This document shows, one piece after another, positions 33,396 through 42,208 of a DNA stretch of 64,000 nucleotides. Made by a program: the position numbers and the translations under genes. Below the pieces are notes generated by a model. It saw only the letters and a program-made list of their open reading frames with translations, made no database searches and was not told the origin of the DNA. Source of the DNA: Nocardioides donggukensis. GTDB taxonomy: Bacteria; Actinomycetota; Actinomycetes; Propionibacteriales; Nocardioidaceae. The stretch lies in the NCBI RefSeq assembly GCF_014842875.1, contig NZ_JACYXZ010000003.1, positions 434,001-498,000 of the forward strand, given 5' to 3'. Numbering within the stretch: the stretch's first letter is position 1; each line of letters begins with the position of its first letter.

Positions 33396-35489
33396 TCAGC
33401 CCACCCAGAACCCGCGGCCGAACCAGCCGCCGGGCTCCGCGCCGGGCGGTCCGCCCGGGCCCCCGGGGCCTCGCGAGCCCAGGTAGGAGCCGACCACGGC
33501 GGCGCCGAGGTCGTCCAGCTCCGGGGCGACCACCCGCCCGTCCACCCGTCGGGCGAGGTGCTCGATGAAGCGGGCCAGGCCGGGGTCCTCCCCCAGGCGG
33601 AAGAAGGTGGTCTGGGCACCGAGCCGGGCGGAGCCCTCGAGCTCGCGCACGCTGAGCGCGATCGTGTGCGGGTGCGGCGGGTAGGCGAACATCACGTCGC
33701 CGCCGGGCCCGAGGTGTGAGGTCGGCTCGCCGTCAGTGACGATCAGCAGCACCGGCTGGGCGCTCGGGTGCCGGCGGAAGTGCCGGTTCGCGAGCAGCAG
33801 CCCGTGGTGCAGGTTGGTGCCCTTCTCCCAGCGGGCGTCGAGCGCGGTGAGCTGCTCGATCTCCATCACGCGGGCCTCCCGGCCGAAGCCGATCAGCTGG
33901 AGGGCGTCGCCGCGGAACCGGCTCCGGATCAGCGTGTGCAGGGCCAGGGCGGTGCGCTTCATCGGCACCCAGCGGCCGTCCATCGCCATCGAGAACGAGG
34001 TGTCCACGAGCAGGGCCACCGCCGCCTGGGTGCGGGCCTCGGTCTCCTGCACCTCGACGTCCTCGACGCTGAGCCGCACCCGCCCGCTGGTCGGTGCGGG
34101 ACCGCCGGCGACCGTCTCGGGACCACCCGCCTGGCGGAGCACCGCGTTCGTCACCGTCCGCGGGATGTCCCACGGCTCGGTGTCGCCGAACTCCCAGGGC
34201 CGGGAGGCTCCGCTGCGCTCGCCGGCGGCTCCGGCCTGGCGCAGGTCGCGGGCGCCCTGCCGGCCTGACATCCGGGTCGCGACGTCCTTGAGCAGCGCCT
34301 TGCCGAGCTGGCGCATCGCCTTCGGCGAGAGCCGGAGCTGCCCGTCGGTCCCACGGTCGAGGTAGCCGGACTCGCGCAGTGCCTGCTCGAGCTCGGCCAG
34401 GGTGCGGGCGCTCACCGCCGCCTCGGGTCCGAGCTGCCGGGAGAGGGTGTCGAGGTCGACGTCGTCGAGCCTGGCCCCGGGGTAGGCCTGCGAGAGCTGC
34501 TCGGCGAGCTCGTCGAGGTCGGCCAGGTCCTGGAGCACGCCGGTGCCGTCCCCGAGCCCGAGGCCCTGCTCGCCGTCGAAGCGCTCGGAGCCGCCCCAGT
34601 CCTCGCCGGGTCTCAGGGACTGCAGGTTCTGGTCCAGCCGGGAGAGCGCCTGCTGGAGCCCCGGTCCCCCGAACGCCTGCTGGGCGAGCGCGTCGAGCTC
34701 GTCGCGCTGCTCCTGCGTCATCGAGTTGCGCATCCGCTGGGCGGCGGCGGCCCGCTGTGCCAGGGAGTCCAGCAGCTCCTCCACGTTCGCCGGGCGCTCG
34801 GGGAAGAAGTCGCCGTGCTGGTCCATGAACTCGTCGAAGAGCTCGGTGGTGTCCTCACCCCGGGCGTGGGCCTCGAGCAGCTCGTTGAGGTCGCCGAGCA
34901 TCGCGTCGACCCGCTCGCGGTCCTCGTCGGTGGCGCCCTCCAGTGCCTGCTTCATGCCGGCGAACCGCTGGTCCAGCAGCTCCCGACCGAGCAGGTCCTT
35001 GATCCGCTCGTAGTCCTCCCTCGCCGACGGGCTGCGCCACGAGTAGTCGCTGAGCTCGGCCACCGCAGCCGCGGTGGAGGGCGGCAGGCTGCCGATCTGC
35101 ATCTCGGCGAACCGGGCCTCGTCGTCGAGGTCGCGGGCCAGCTGCTTGCGCTCCTCGAGCACCGCCCGGTCCAGCAGTTCCCGGACCTCGCGCATCGTCC
35201 CGTCGAGGTCGTGCCGGTCCAGCATCTCCCGGCGCTTCGCGGCCACCCGGCGAGCCAGCTCGTCGAGCCCGGCCTGGTCCTGCCCGCCGCGGCGCAGGAA
35301 CTCCCGCATCGCCCGCTCCGGGCTGTAGCCGGCCATGACGTCCTCGCCGATGGCGTCGAGCGCCTCGCCCAGGTCCACCGGCGGCGCGAGCGGGTCCGGC
35401 CCACCGGCGTACCTGCCGTAGCGGGAGCGGTGGCCCGGCCGGCCGGGCCGCCCGGTCCGCCTAGGCCGTTCGGGCCGCGGGGGACTCAT
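33396..35489 (-). CDS. VWA (von Willebrand factor A) domain protein, MoxR partner
   Basis: 697 residues. The first 440 are charged, largely helical (many Leu/Glu/Gln/Arg repeats, LDELAEQLSQAYPG). The C-terminal third is a VWA domain with the MIDAS motif LLVDTSFSMAMDGRW (DxSxS) and LIVTDGEPTSHL. The tail is Gly/Pro-rich with PGGPGGPPG. Its ATG overlaps the MoxR ATPase stop (ATGA), the usual MoxR-VWA pairing (as RavA-ViaA and Rv0958/Rv0959); these pairs act as AAA+ chaperone-like maturation systems. The client is unknown. Confidence 0.9.
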   Translation of the reverse strand: MSPPRPERPRRTGRPGRPGHRSRYGRYAGGPDPLAPPVDLGEALDAIGEDVMAGYSPERAMREFLRRGGQDQAGLDELARRVAAKRREMLDRHDLDGTMREVRELLDRAVLEERKQLARDLDDEARFAEMQIGSLPPSTAAAVAELSDYSWRSPSAREDYERIKDLLGRELLDQRFAGMKQALEGATDEDRERVDAMLGDLNELLEAHARGEDTTELFDEFMDQHGDFFPERPANVEELLDSLAQRAAAAQRMRNSMTQEQRDELDALAQQAFGGPGLQQALSRLDQNLQSLRPGEDWGGSERFDGEQGLGLGDGTGVLQDLADLDELAEQLSQAYPGARLDDVDLDTLSRQLGPEAAVSARTLAELEQALRESGYLDRGTDGQLRLSPKAMRQLGKALLKDVATRMSGRQGARDLRQAGAAGERSGASRPWEFGDTEPWDIPRTVTNAVLRQAGGPETVAGGPAPTSGRVRLSVEDVEVQETEARTQAAVALLVDTSFSMAMDGRWVPMKRTALALHTLIRSRFRGDALQLIGFGREARVMEIEQLTALDARWEKGTNLHHGLLLANRHFRRHPSAQPVLLIVTDGEPTSHLGPGGDVMFAYPPHPHTIALSVRELEGSARLGAQTTFFRLGEDPGLARFIEHLARRVDGRVVAPELDDLGAAVVGSYLGSRGPGGPGGPPGAEPGGWFGRGFWVG

Positions 35490-36919
35490 CCGTAGACCGT
35501 CTCCCCGTCACCGGACTCCTTGGCCACGCGGCGGGCCAGGTAGAGCCCCTCCAGGGCCAGCTCGACGGCACTCGCCCGGCTGCCGTCGTCCGTGGCGCCG
35601 AGCCGCTCGCAGATCCGGTCGTAGACGTCGGCCTCGCCCGCCTCGGAGGGCGGCAGCGGCGGCAGCCCGGTGAGGAAGTCGCGGGCGGTGACCTGCTCGC
35701 CGGTGACGACGGTGGCGCCGTCCTCGATGGCCTCGACCAGCGCTCCGAGGTCGAGGCCCCGGAAGTGGTCGCGCACCGCCTCGGCGGTCGCGGTGCGCAG
35801 CAGGTGGTCGAGGATCTCGCGCTCCCGCCCCTCCTCGCCGGTCTCGAACTCGATCTTCCCGCCGAGCACGTCGACGGCCGTCTCGAGGTCGACGACCCTG
35901 GCCACGGCTCCCTCCTCGCCCTGCACGGTGGCACGGTGCAGGGCGGCCGCGGCGACGGTCTCGGCACCGGCGATCGCGAACCGTGCCGAGACGCCGGAGC
36001 GCTGGTCGACGGCGTTCGAGCCGCGCAGCGCCCGGGTGAAGCGGGCCAGGATCTCGACCAGCACGTCGGGCACCTCGGCCACCAGGTGCGCCTCCTGCCG
36101 GATCACCGCCACCTCGTCGGCGAGCTCGAGCGGGTAGTGGGTGCGGATCTCGGCGCCGAAGCGGTCCTTGAGCGGGGTGATGATCCGGCCGCGGTTGGTG
36201 TAGTCCTCGGGGTTCGCGCTGGCCAGCACCAGGACGTCGAGGGGCAACCGGAGCACGTAGCCGCGGATCTGGATGTCGCGCTCCTCCATCACGTTCAGCA
36301 TCGCCACCTGGATCCGCTCGGCGAGGTCGGGCAGCTCGTTGATGGCGACGATGCCCCGGTGGCTGCGCGGGATCAGCCCGAAGTGGATCGTCTCCGGGTC
36401 GCCCAGGCTGCGCCCCTCGGCGACCTTCATCGGGTCGACGTCGCCGATCAGGTCCGCCACCGAGGTGTCCGGGGTGGCCAGCTTCTCGGCGTACCGCTCG
36501 TCGCGGTGCTGCCAGACCACGGGGAGCTCGTCGCCGAGCTCGGCGGCCCGGCGGATGGAGGCGACCGTGACCGGCTCGTAGGGGTGCTCGCCGATCTCGG
36601 ACCCGGCCAGGACCGGTGTCCACTCGTCGAGCAGGCCGGCCAGCGTGCGCAGTACCCGGGTCTTGCCCTGGCCGCGCTCGCCGAGCAGGACCACGTCGTG
36701 GCCGGCGATCAGGGCCCGCTCCAGCTGCGGGATGACGCTGCCCTCGAAGCCGTGCAGTCCGGGCCAGGGGTCCCGGCCCTCGGCGAGCGCGGCGAGCAGG
36801 TTGTCCCGGATCTCACTGCGGACCGACTTCGCCCGGTGCCCGCTGGCGCGCAGCTCGCCGACGGTGGTGGCGGGGGGCTGCCCCGTGGACGTGGAGGTCG
36901 TGGCAGTCACGGGTTTCAC
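35486..36919 (-). CDS. MoxR-family AAA+ ATPase (magnesium chelatase ChlI-like)
   Basis: 477 residues from GTG 36919 with AGGA five bases upstream; GTG 36910 is a second option. AAA+ motifs: Walker A LLGERGQGKTR (about 80-90), Walker B-region GIVAINELPDL, sensor 1 LVLASANPEDYTNRGRII, sensor 2 region SGVSARFAIAGAE. A long helical C-terminal part follows. Cotranslated with the VWA protein, so the two form a chaperone-like pair. Chlorophyll or cobalamin genes are absent, so a metal-chelatase role is unlikely. Confidence 0.9.
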   Translation of the reverse strand: MKPVTATTSTSTGQPPATTVGELRASGHRAKSVRSEIRDNLLAALAEGRDPWPGLHGFEGSVIPQLERALIAGHDVVLLGERGQGKTRVLRTLAGLLDEWTPVLAGSEIGEHPYEPVTVASIRRAAELGDELPVVWQHRDERYAEKLATPDTSVADLIGDVDPMKVAEGRSLGDPETIHFGLIPRSHRGIVAINELPDLAERIQVAMLNVMEERDIQIRGYVLRLPLDVLVLASANPEDYTNRGRIITPLKDRFGAEIRTHYPLELADEVAVIRQEAHLVAEVPDVLVEILARFTRALRGSNAVDQRSGVSARFAIAGAETVAAAALHRATVQGEEGAVARVVDLETAVDVLGGKIEFETGEEGREREILDHLLRTATAEAVRDHFRGLDLGALVEAIEDGATVVTGEQVTARDFLTGLPPLPPSEAGEADVYDRICERLGATDDGSRASAVELALEGLYLARRVAKESGDGETVYG

Positions 36920-36958
36920 GCTAGTCCTGCGGGTCAAGCCTCGGGATACGGTCTCCCG

Positions 36959-37588
36959 GTGACCACCACCCTGCGGCCGCGGCGCCCGGACGACCTGCCC
37001 GAGCTGGTCCGGCTGCTGGGCGAGCAGCAGCCGTCCTCGGGCTACCCCGTGCGCTGGCCGCTGCCGTTCCCGGTCGAGGAGTTCCTGGTCCGCGACGACG
37101 AGGAGCGGGCCTGGGTCGCCGAGGTCGACGGTCGGGTGGTCGGGCACGCCGCCGTCGGCCAGGTCCGCGACCTCGGGGTCCGCGAGGTGCTCCGCGGCGC
37201 GACCGGAGGGGTCGGGGTGGCCGCGATCTCGGTGCTCTTCGTGGCCGTCGACCTGGTCGGCCGCGGTGTCGGGGGCCGGCTGCTGGACGAGGCGGTCGCC
37301 TTCATCCGAGGCACCGGCCGGCTGCCGGTGCTCGACGTGGTGCGCACCCACGGCACCGCGGTCGAGGTGTACCGGCACCGCGGCTGGCAGGTGGTCGGCG
37401 AGGCCCGCCCGGCCTGGCTGCCGGCCGACCGGGAGCCGGTTCTGCTGATGGCCCTGCCGGAGTCGGTCGGGAGCCCCATCGGAAGCCCGGACGAGGTCTC
37501 AGTCGAGGTCCCCGTCGAGGTCTCAGTCGAGGTCTCGGTCGAGCGGCAGGAACATCACGTGCAGGCCGACGTAGCCCTGGGTGGGTGA
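36959..37588 (+). CDS. GNAT family N-acetyltransferase (repeat-extended C-terminus)
   Basis: 209 residues from GTG 36959. GNAT fold: TTLRPRRPDDLPELVRLLGE at the N-terminus, VAEVDGRVVGHAAVG, acetyl-CoA loop LVGRGVGGRLLDEAV, and VEVYRHRGWQVVGEARP. After about residue 178 the protein runs into a 12-bp DNA repeat that encodes Glu-Val-Ser-Val units, then overlaps the 3' end of the opposite GNAT gene by 66 bases. The tail is probably not part of the fold. Substrate unknown. Confidence 0.82.
   Translation: MTTTLRPRRPDDLPELVRLLGEQQPSSGYPVRWPLPFPVEEFLVRDDEERAWVAEVDGRVVGHAAVGQVRDLGVREVLRGATGGVGVAAISVLFVAVDLVGRGVGGRLLDEAVAFIRGTGRLPVLDVVRTHGTAVEVYRHRGWQVVGEARPAWLPADREPVLLMALPESVGSPIGSPDEVSVEVPVEVSVEVSVERQEHHVQADVALGG
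37493..37543. repeat. 12-bp tandem repeat across two convergent gene ends
   Basis: Four units of GAGGTCTCAGTC (two exact, two with one or two changes) plus a partial unit. On the plus strand it codes for EVSVEVPVEVSVEVSVE. On the minus strand it carries the stop of the next gene, GACCTCGACTGA, and a second copy of that stop 24 bases further on. Confidence 0.85.
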
Positions 37589-38014
37589 GCGGAACGCCCC
37601 CGGGACCGTGCCGACGATCGTGAAGCCGAGCTCCTGCCAGAGGCGGACGGCGGCGGTGTTGGTCTCCACGACCGCGTTGAACTGGATGCCGCGGAACCCC
37701 GCCTCGCGGTGCCAGGCCACGCAGTGCTCCCCCAGCCGGCGGCCGACACCCCGGCCTCGGGCCGCGTCGGCGACCATGAAGCTCGCCGTCCCGATGTGCG
37801 AGCCGCTGCCGGGCCGGTTCGGACCCATCCGCGCGGTGCCGAGCACGACGCCGTCCTCCTCGAGCACGACCACGTGCGCTCCCGCGGTCCACAGCTCCCG
37901 GGCCTCCTCGGACGTGAGCCCGGACGGGTAGGCGTAGGTCTCACCCTCCTCGACCACCGTGTGGAAGATCGGCCAGATCGCCGGCCAGTCCTTGTCGGTG
38001 GCGTCGCGGATCAC
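37523..38014 (-). CDS. GNAT family N-acetyltransferase (phosphinothricin-acetyltransferase-like)
   Basis: 163 residues from GTG 38014, overlapping the DinB stop (GTGA). Full GNAT layout: IRDATDKDWPAIWPIFHTVV, TYAYP, VLEEDGVVLGTARMGPNRPG, acetyl-CoA loop ARGRGVGRRLGEH, NAVVETNTAAVRLWQELGFTIVGTVPGAF, close to the L-amino acid/phosphinothricin-type acetyltransferases. The last codons (DRDLD) lie in the 12-bp repeat. Confidence 0.85.
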   Translation of the reverse strand: MIRDATDKDWPAIWPIFHTVVEEGETYAYPSGLTSEEARELWTAGAHVVVLEEDGVVLGTARMGPNRPGSGSHIGTASFMVADAARGRGVGRRLGEHCVAWHREAGFRGIQFNAVVETNTAAVRLWQELGFTIVGTVPGAFRSPTQGYVGLHVMFLPLDRDLD

Positions 38015-38541
38015 TCGCCCACCTGCCCGTCGACGGCCTCCCGGAGCAGGTCCGCGTGGCCGTTGTGGCGGGCGTACTCCTCGATCAGGTGGACGAGGAT
38101 CCAGCGCAGGCTGCGGCGCTCGCCCCCGCGTCCGGGTCGGTCGGCCGGCCGGTCCAGCCCGCCCTCGTCGAGCGCGAGCGCCAGGTTTGCCCGCGACCGG
38201 GCGACGATCCGGTCGAAGAGGGCGATCAGCTCCTCGGGGCTGTCCTCGGCGGCGGTGTGCCACTCCCAGTCCGGGTCCGCGTCCCAGTCGACCTCGCGGA
38301 AGGCCGGGTCGGCCTCGCGTGCCAGCAGCACCTCGGAGAGCCACCAGTCCTCCACGAGGGCCAGGTGCTTGAGCAGACCGCCCAGCGTCATCGTGGACGG
38401 CGGCAGCGGCCGGGCCAGCTCCTCCCCGTCCAGCCCGGCCGTCTTCCACCGGAGGGTGTCGCGGTGGTGGTCGAGGAACCCGACCAGGGTGGCCACCTCG
38501 TCGCCGGAGGTCGGTGGTCGGGTGCGGTCGTCGTCGTCCAT
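38011..38541 (-). CDS. DinB/DUF664 family protein
   Basis: 176 residues. DinB-like four-helix bundle: TLRWKTAGLDGEELARPLPPS, TLGGLLKHLALVEDWWL (first metal His), LRWILVHLIEEYARHNGHADLLRE (His triad region). In actinobacteria such DUF664 proteins are mycothiol- or thiol-dependent metalloenzymes or of unknown function. TAGCGT seven bases before ATG 38541 points to a leaderless transcript that also covers the GNAT gene. Confidence 0.87.
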   Translation of the reverse strand: MDDDDRTRPPTSGDEVATLVGFLDHHRDTLRWKTAGLDGEELARPLPPSTMTLGGLLKHLALVEDWWLSEVLLAREADPAFREVDWDADPDWEWHTAAEDSPEELIALFDRIVARSRANLALALDEGGLDRPADRPGRGGERRSLRWILVHLIEEYARHNGHADLLREAVDGQVGE

Positions 38542-38548
38542 GCCGGCG

Positions 38549-38554
38549 ACGCTA
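38549..38554 (-). promoter_or_regulatory. Candidate -10 (TAGCGT) of leaderless DinB gene
   Basis: Minus-strand TAGCGT, seven bases, then ATG 38541. The TAG is also the stop codon of the upstream VOC gene. Confidence 0.55.
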
Positions 38555-39307
38555 GCGGTCCTCGGCCTCCCTCGGCAGCCCGGTTTCCGGGAGCCGGTCG
38601 GTCACGCAGTACGCCGCGCCGGCCGGGTCGCGCAGCAGCGTCCAGGTGGGCTGCTCGGCCTCGACGACCGCGCCCAGCCCCACGTGGCGGCGTACCTCCG
38701 CGGCTCGGTCGTCGCTGGCCAGGTCGAGGTGGGCGCGCACCGGCCCGGACGGCTCGTCGAGCCGCTGGAGCAGCAGGCGCAACGGGATGCCGGCCGGCCG
38801 GAACAGCGGCAGGTACTCCTCCCGCGCGTGCCCGGTCGGCTGCCACCCCGTGAGCGCGATCCAGAAGTCCCGCTCGGCGTCGAACGCCTCGGCGGGGATG
38901 TCGAGGCAGACCTGGTCCACCAGGCTGGTCGCGCCGTCGCCCCAGTCGACCGGAGCCGGCCGCCGGGACGCCGGGTGGGACACGAGGCAGAAGGTCATGC
39001 CGCCCGGCGAGCGCAGCACGACGTACCCCTCGTCGACGACCTCGGTCGCGCCCAGCGAGACGGCCTGGTCGGCGGCGGTCCGGGGATCCTGCACGTGCAG
39101 GTCGAGGTGGATCCCGCAGGGCCCGTCCACCACCCGCTGGACCCGGAGGAAGTCGTCGCCGTCGGCGGGGAGCAGCGACGCGAACTCGTCGAGCCCGCCG
39201 CGCGGCGGCGACATCCGGTAGCCGGTCACCGCCCGCCAGAAGGGCACCGAGACCGGCAGGTCGTCGGTCGTGAGGTCGAGGAACGCCGAGATCCAGAACG
39301 GGCTCAT
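38552..39307 (-). CDS. VOC family protein, two glyoxalase-like domains
   Basis: 251 residues, two tandem VOC units (about 5-118 and 125-245). Landmarks: FLDLTTDDLPVSVPFWRAVTGY, GIHLDLHVQDP, GGMTFCLVSHP, then VCLDIPAEAFDAERDFWIALTGW, RAHLDLASDD, DPAGAAYCVTDR. His/Glu metal ligands are partly kept, so it could be a dioxygenase-, glyoxalase- or resistance-type protein; substrate unknown. TACGGT six bases before ATG 39307 suggests a leaderless start. Confidence 0.87.
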   Translation of the reverse strand: MSPFWISAFLDLTTDDLPVSVPFWRAVTGYRMSPPRGGLDEFASLLPADGDDFLRVQRVVDGPCGIHLDLHVQDPRTAADQAVSLGATEVVDEGYVVLRSPGGMTFCLVSHPASRRPAPVDWGDGATSLVDQVCLDIPAEAFDAERDFWIALTGWQPTGHAREEYLPLFRPAGIPLRLLLQRLDEPSGPVRAHLDLASDDRAAEVRRHVGLGAVVEAEQPTWTLLRDPAGAAYCVTDRLPETGLPREAEDR

Positions 39308-39313
39308 CGGGCC

Positions 39314-39319
39314 ACCGTA
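39314..39319 (-). promoter_or_regulatory. Candidate -10 (TACGGT) of leaderless VOC gene
   Basis: Minus-strand TACGGT, six bases, then ATG 39307. The 187 bases from here to 39506 hold no other gene; TAGATT at about 39414 may be a -10 for the osmoprotectant operon, leaving a leader of about 80 bases. Confidence 0.4.
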
Positions 39320-39506
39320 CGGCGCCCGGCGGCCGCCGCGGCACCGCCGCCGCCGGATATCGATTCGCTAAAGACAGCGTCCTGAGCAGGCATGATCGTG
39401 CCGACTCGGCTAGATTGACGGGGCGCGTGCCGCTCGGGTCGGCCCGCGTGAGGGTGCTCGGCCGGGGAGGAAACGGTCGCACACGCTCGACCCTGTCCCC
39501 GACGAG

Positions 39507-40160
39507 ATGGAGCTCATGACTTTCTCCGAGTACCTCTCCAACAGCTACGAAAACCTCATAGAGCTCTCCCTCGAACACCTGCAGCTGGTCGCCATCACGA
39601 TGCTGATCGCGACCGCCGTGGGAGTGCCGCTCGGGATCCTGGCCCACCGGTCCTCGGTGCTGCGACCACCGATCATGAGCACCACCTCCTTCTTCCTGAC
39701 GATCCCCTCGCTCGCGCTCTTCGCGATCTTCATCCCGGTCTTCGGGCTGGGGTCACCGCCGGCGATCGTCGCCCTCACGCTCTACGCGCTGCTGCCGATC
39801 GTCGGCAACACGGTCGCCGGCCTCTCCTCGGTCAGCCCGGCCATCGTCAAGGCCTCGCGCGGCATGGGGATGGGCTCCTGGCGCCGGCTCGGGCTGGTGG
39901 AGCTCCCCCTGGCCTGGCCGGTGATCGTCACCGGGCTCCGGGTCTCCACCCAGGTCACGATCGGGATCGCCGCGATCGCCGTCTTCGTGGGCGGCCCGGG
40001 TCTCGGCAACGAGATCTTCCGAGGCATCCGGTCGCTCGGCAACCCCGGCGCCGAGAACCTCGTCTACGGGGGCACGCTCGCGATCGTCGTGATCGCGCTC
40101 GCCTTCGACGGCGCCTTCGTCCTTGTCCGACGCTTCACGACACCGCGAGGTATCCGATGA
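39507..40160 (+). CDS. Osmoprotectant ABC transporter permease (OpuC/ProW-like)
   Basis: 217 residues from ATG 39507; ATG 39516 is an alternative start. Five to six membrane segments with binding-protein-dependent permease motifs: HLQLVAITMLIATAVGVPLG, LPIVGNTVAGL, IVKASRGMGMGSWRRLGLVELPLAWPVI (EAA loop) and AIAVFVGGPGLGNEIFRGI. First gene of a four-gene glycine-betaine/carnitine/choline importer. Its stop overlaps the ATPase start by four bases. Confidence 0.9.
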   Translation: MELMTFSEYLSNSYENLIELSLEHLQLVAITMLIATAVGVPLGILAHRSSVLRPPIMSTTSFFLTIPSLALFAIFIPVFGLGSPPAIVALTLYALLPIVGNTVAGLSSVSPAIVKASRGMGMGSWRRLGLVELPLAWPVIVTGLRVSTQVTIGIAAIAVFVGGPGLGNEIFRGIRSLGNPGAENLVYGGTLAIVVIALAFDGAFVLVRRFTTPRGIR

Positions 40161-41350
40161 CCCAGACCGAATCCAGCAACGAAGTGATGATCGAGCTCGA
40201 CGAGCTGACCAAGCACTTCCCCGGCCAGGCCAACCCCGCCGTCGACAAGCTCAGCCTCACGGTGAAGAAGGGCGAGATCGTCGTCTTCGTCGGCCCGTCC
40301 GGCTGCGGCAAGACCACGTCCATGGAGCTGGTGAACCGGCTCATCGAACCGACCTCCGGCCGGATCATCCTCGAGGGCGAGGACGTCACCAACAGCGACC
40401 CGGACGAGCTCCGCCGCCGGATCGGCTACGTGATCCAGGAGACCGGCCTGCTCCCCCACCGCACCATCGCGCACAACATCGCGACCGTGCCGAAGCTGGT
40501 CGGGTGGGACAAGCAGCGCATCTCCGAGCGCGTCGACGAGCTGCTGACGATGGTCGGGATGGACCCCGACGTCTACCGCAACCGCTACCCCAAGGAGCTC
40601 TCCGGTGGGCAGCGGCAGCGCGTGGGCGTGGCCCGTGCCATGGCCGCCGACCCGCCGCTGATGCTGATGGACGAGCCGTTCGGCGCGATCGACCCGATCA
40701 CCCGGGAGCGACTGCAGAACGAGTTCCTCAGGCTCCAGGCGCAGATCCAGAAGACGATCATCTTCGTCACCCACGACATCGACGAGGCGATCAAGATGGG
40801 CGACCGGATCGTGGTGCTCCGCGACCAGTCGCACATCGCGCAGTTCGACACCCCCGAGGCCATCCTCACCAACCCGGCCGACGACTACGTCGCGGACTTC
40901 ATCGGGTCCGGTGCCTCGCTCAAGCGGCTCAACCTCTCGCGGATCCGGGACATCGAGATGGCCACCGACGCCCCGATCGGGCGGATGGACGAGCCCGCGG
41001 ACGAGCTGGCCAGGCGACTCGACGCCTCGGAGTGGTCGGCGATCCTGCTGCTCGACGACCGGAAGCGCCCCACGCGGTGGGTGAACGCCCAGGACCTGAG
41101 GCGACCGGGCTTCGACCCCACGACGATGGGCCTCAAGGCGCGGGCGGTGGTCGAGCCGCACGCCACGCTCTCCGACGCGCTCAACGAGCTGATCAGCTCC
41201 AACGGCGGCTGCGCGATCGTCGCCGACGGCGACGGCGCCTACCTCGGCGTGGTCGACCTGGAGACGATCATGGCCGCCGTGCGGGCGATGCGTGAGCAGC
41301 ACGCGCGCTTCTACCTCGCGGCCAAGAACCCCGACACCGTGGAGGTCTGA
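40157..41350 (+). CDS. opuCA: Osmoprotectant ABC transporter ATP-binding protein with CBS domains
   Basis: 397 residues. Walker A GPSGCGKTT (about 46-54), signature LSGGQRQRVGVARA, Walker B LMLMDEPFGAID, switch His in FVTHDIDEAIKMGD. After about 270 two CBS modules follow (DAPIGRMDEPADELARRLD, HATLSDALNELISSNGGCAIV), which in OpuA/OpuC sense ionic strength. Lies between two permease genes with four-base and one-base overlaps. Confidence 0.93.
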   Translation: MTQTESSNEVMIELDELTKHFPGQANPAVDKLSLTVKKGEIVVFVGPSGCGKTTSMELVNRLIEPTSGRIILEGEDVTNSDPDELRRRIGYVIQETGLLPHRTIAHNIATVPKLVGWDKQRISERVDELLTMVGMDPDVYRNRYPKELSGGQRQRVGVARAMAADPPLMLMDEPFGAIDPITRERLQNEFLRLQAQIQKTIIFVTHDIDEAIKMGDRIVVLRDQSHIAQFDTPEAILTNPADDYVADFIGSGASLKRLNLSRIRDIEMATDAPIGRMDEPADELARRLDASEWSAILLLDDRKRPTRWVNAQDLRRPGFDPTTMGLKARAVVEPHATLSDALNELISSNGGCAIVADGDGAYLGVVDLETIMAAVRAMREQHARFYLAAKNPDTVEV

Positions 41351-42159
41351 TGGCCACGGACACCGCCACCGAGCACCCCGAGGAGACCATCGGGGCCCAG
41401 ACCGGGACCCCGGTCAAGATCGAGACCTCGAGCACGCACCGCTCGCTCATCGGCTGGTTCGGGATGCCGGTCTTCCTGATCCTGATCCTGGGCGCGACCT
41501 ACATCTGGATCCAGGGCCGCGAGCTCGACAGCATCGAGCAGCGGGTGCTCAACCAGCGGGTGCTGACCGAGAAGCTCGTCGAGCACCTGCAGCTGGTCGC
41601 CGTCTCGACCGCCATCGTGATCGCGATCGCGATCCCGCTGGGCGTCATCCTGACCCGCCCGTTCGCACGCAGGGCGGTGCCGATCACGCTGGCCATCGCC
41701 AACGGCGGCCAGGCGATCCCCTCACTCGGACTGATCACGATCGTGGTCATCTGGATGGGGATCGGCTTCACCCCGGTGATCATCGGGCTGGTGGCCTACT
41801 CCGCGCTGCCGATCCTGCGCAACACCATGGTCGGGCTCCAGCAGGTGGACCACAGCTTCATCAAGGCCTCCCGCGGCATGGGGCTCTCCCCGATGCAGGT
41901 GCTCATGCAGGTCGAGCTCCCGCTCGCGATCCCGGTGATGATCGCCGGCATCCGCACCGCGCTGGTGATCAACGTCGGCACCGCGACCCTCGCCACCTTC
42001 TTCGGTGCCGGCGGGCTCGGGTTCGTCATCTTCCAGGGCATCGGGCTCAACCGGGACCCGGTCCTGATCACCGGCGTCGTCATGGCCTCCGGCCTGGCGC
42101 TGCTCGTCGACTACCTGGCGGGAGTCGCCGGGCACTTCCTCTCACCCCGCGGACTGTGA
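41350..42159 (+). CDS. Osmoprotectant ABC transporter permease 2 (OpuC-like)
   Basis: 269 residues. About 35 polar N-terminal residues and a membrane anchor precede the conserved permease core: HLQLVAVSTAIVIAIAIPLG, ANGGQAIPSLGLITIVVIWM, ILRNTMVGLQQVDHSFIKAS, RGMGLSPMQVLMQVELPLAI, FGAGGLGFVIFQGIGLN. Clearly a paralogue of the 39507 permease; together they form a heterodimeric channel. The start overlaps opuCA by one base. Confidence 0.9.
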   Translation: MATDTATEHPEETIGAQTGTPVKIETSSTHRSLIGWFGMPVFLILILGATYIWIQGRELDSIEQRVLNQRVLTEKLVEHLQLVAVSTAIVIAIAIPLGVILTRPFARRAVPITLAIANGGQAIPSLGLITIVVIWMGIGFTPVIIGLVAYSALPILRNTMVGLQQVDHSFIKASRGMGLSPMQVLMQVELPLAIPVMIAGIRTALVINVGTATLATFFGAGGLGFVIFQGIGLNRDPVLITGVVMASGLALLVDYLAGVAGHFLSPRGL

Positions 42160-42208
42160 TCCCACACCTCCGCCCACGACGCCCGACCGAACGATCGAAA
42201 GGACGACA

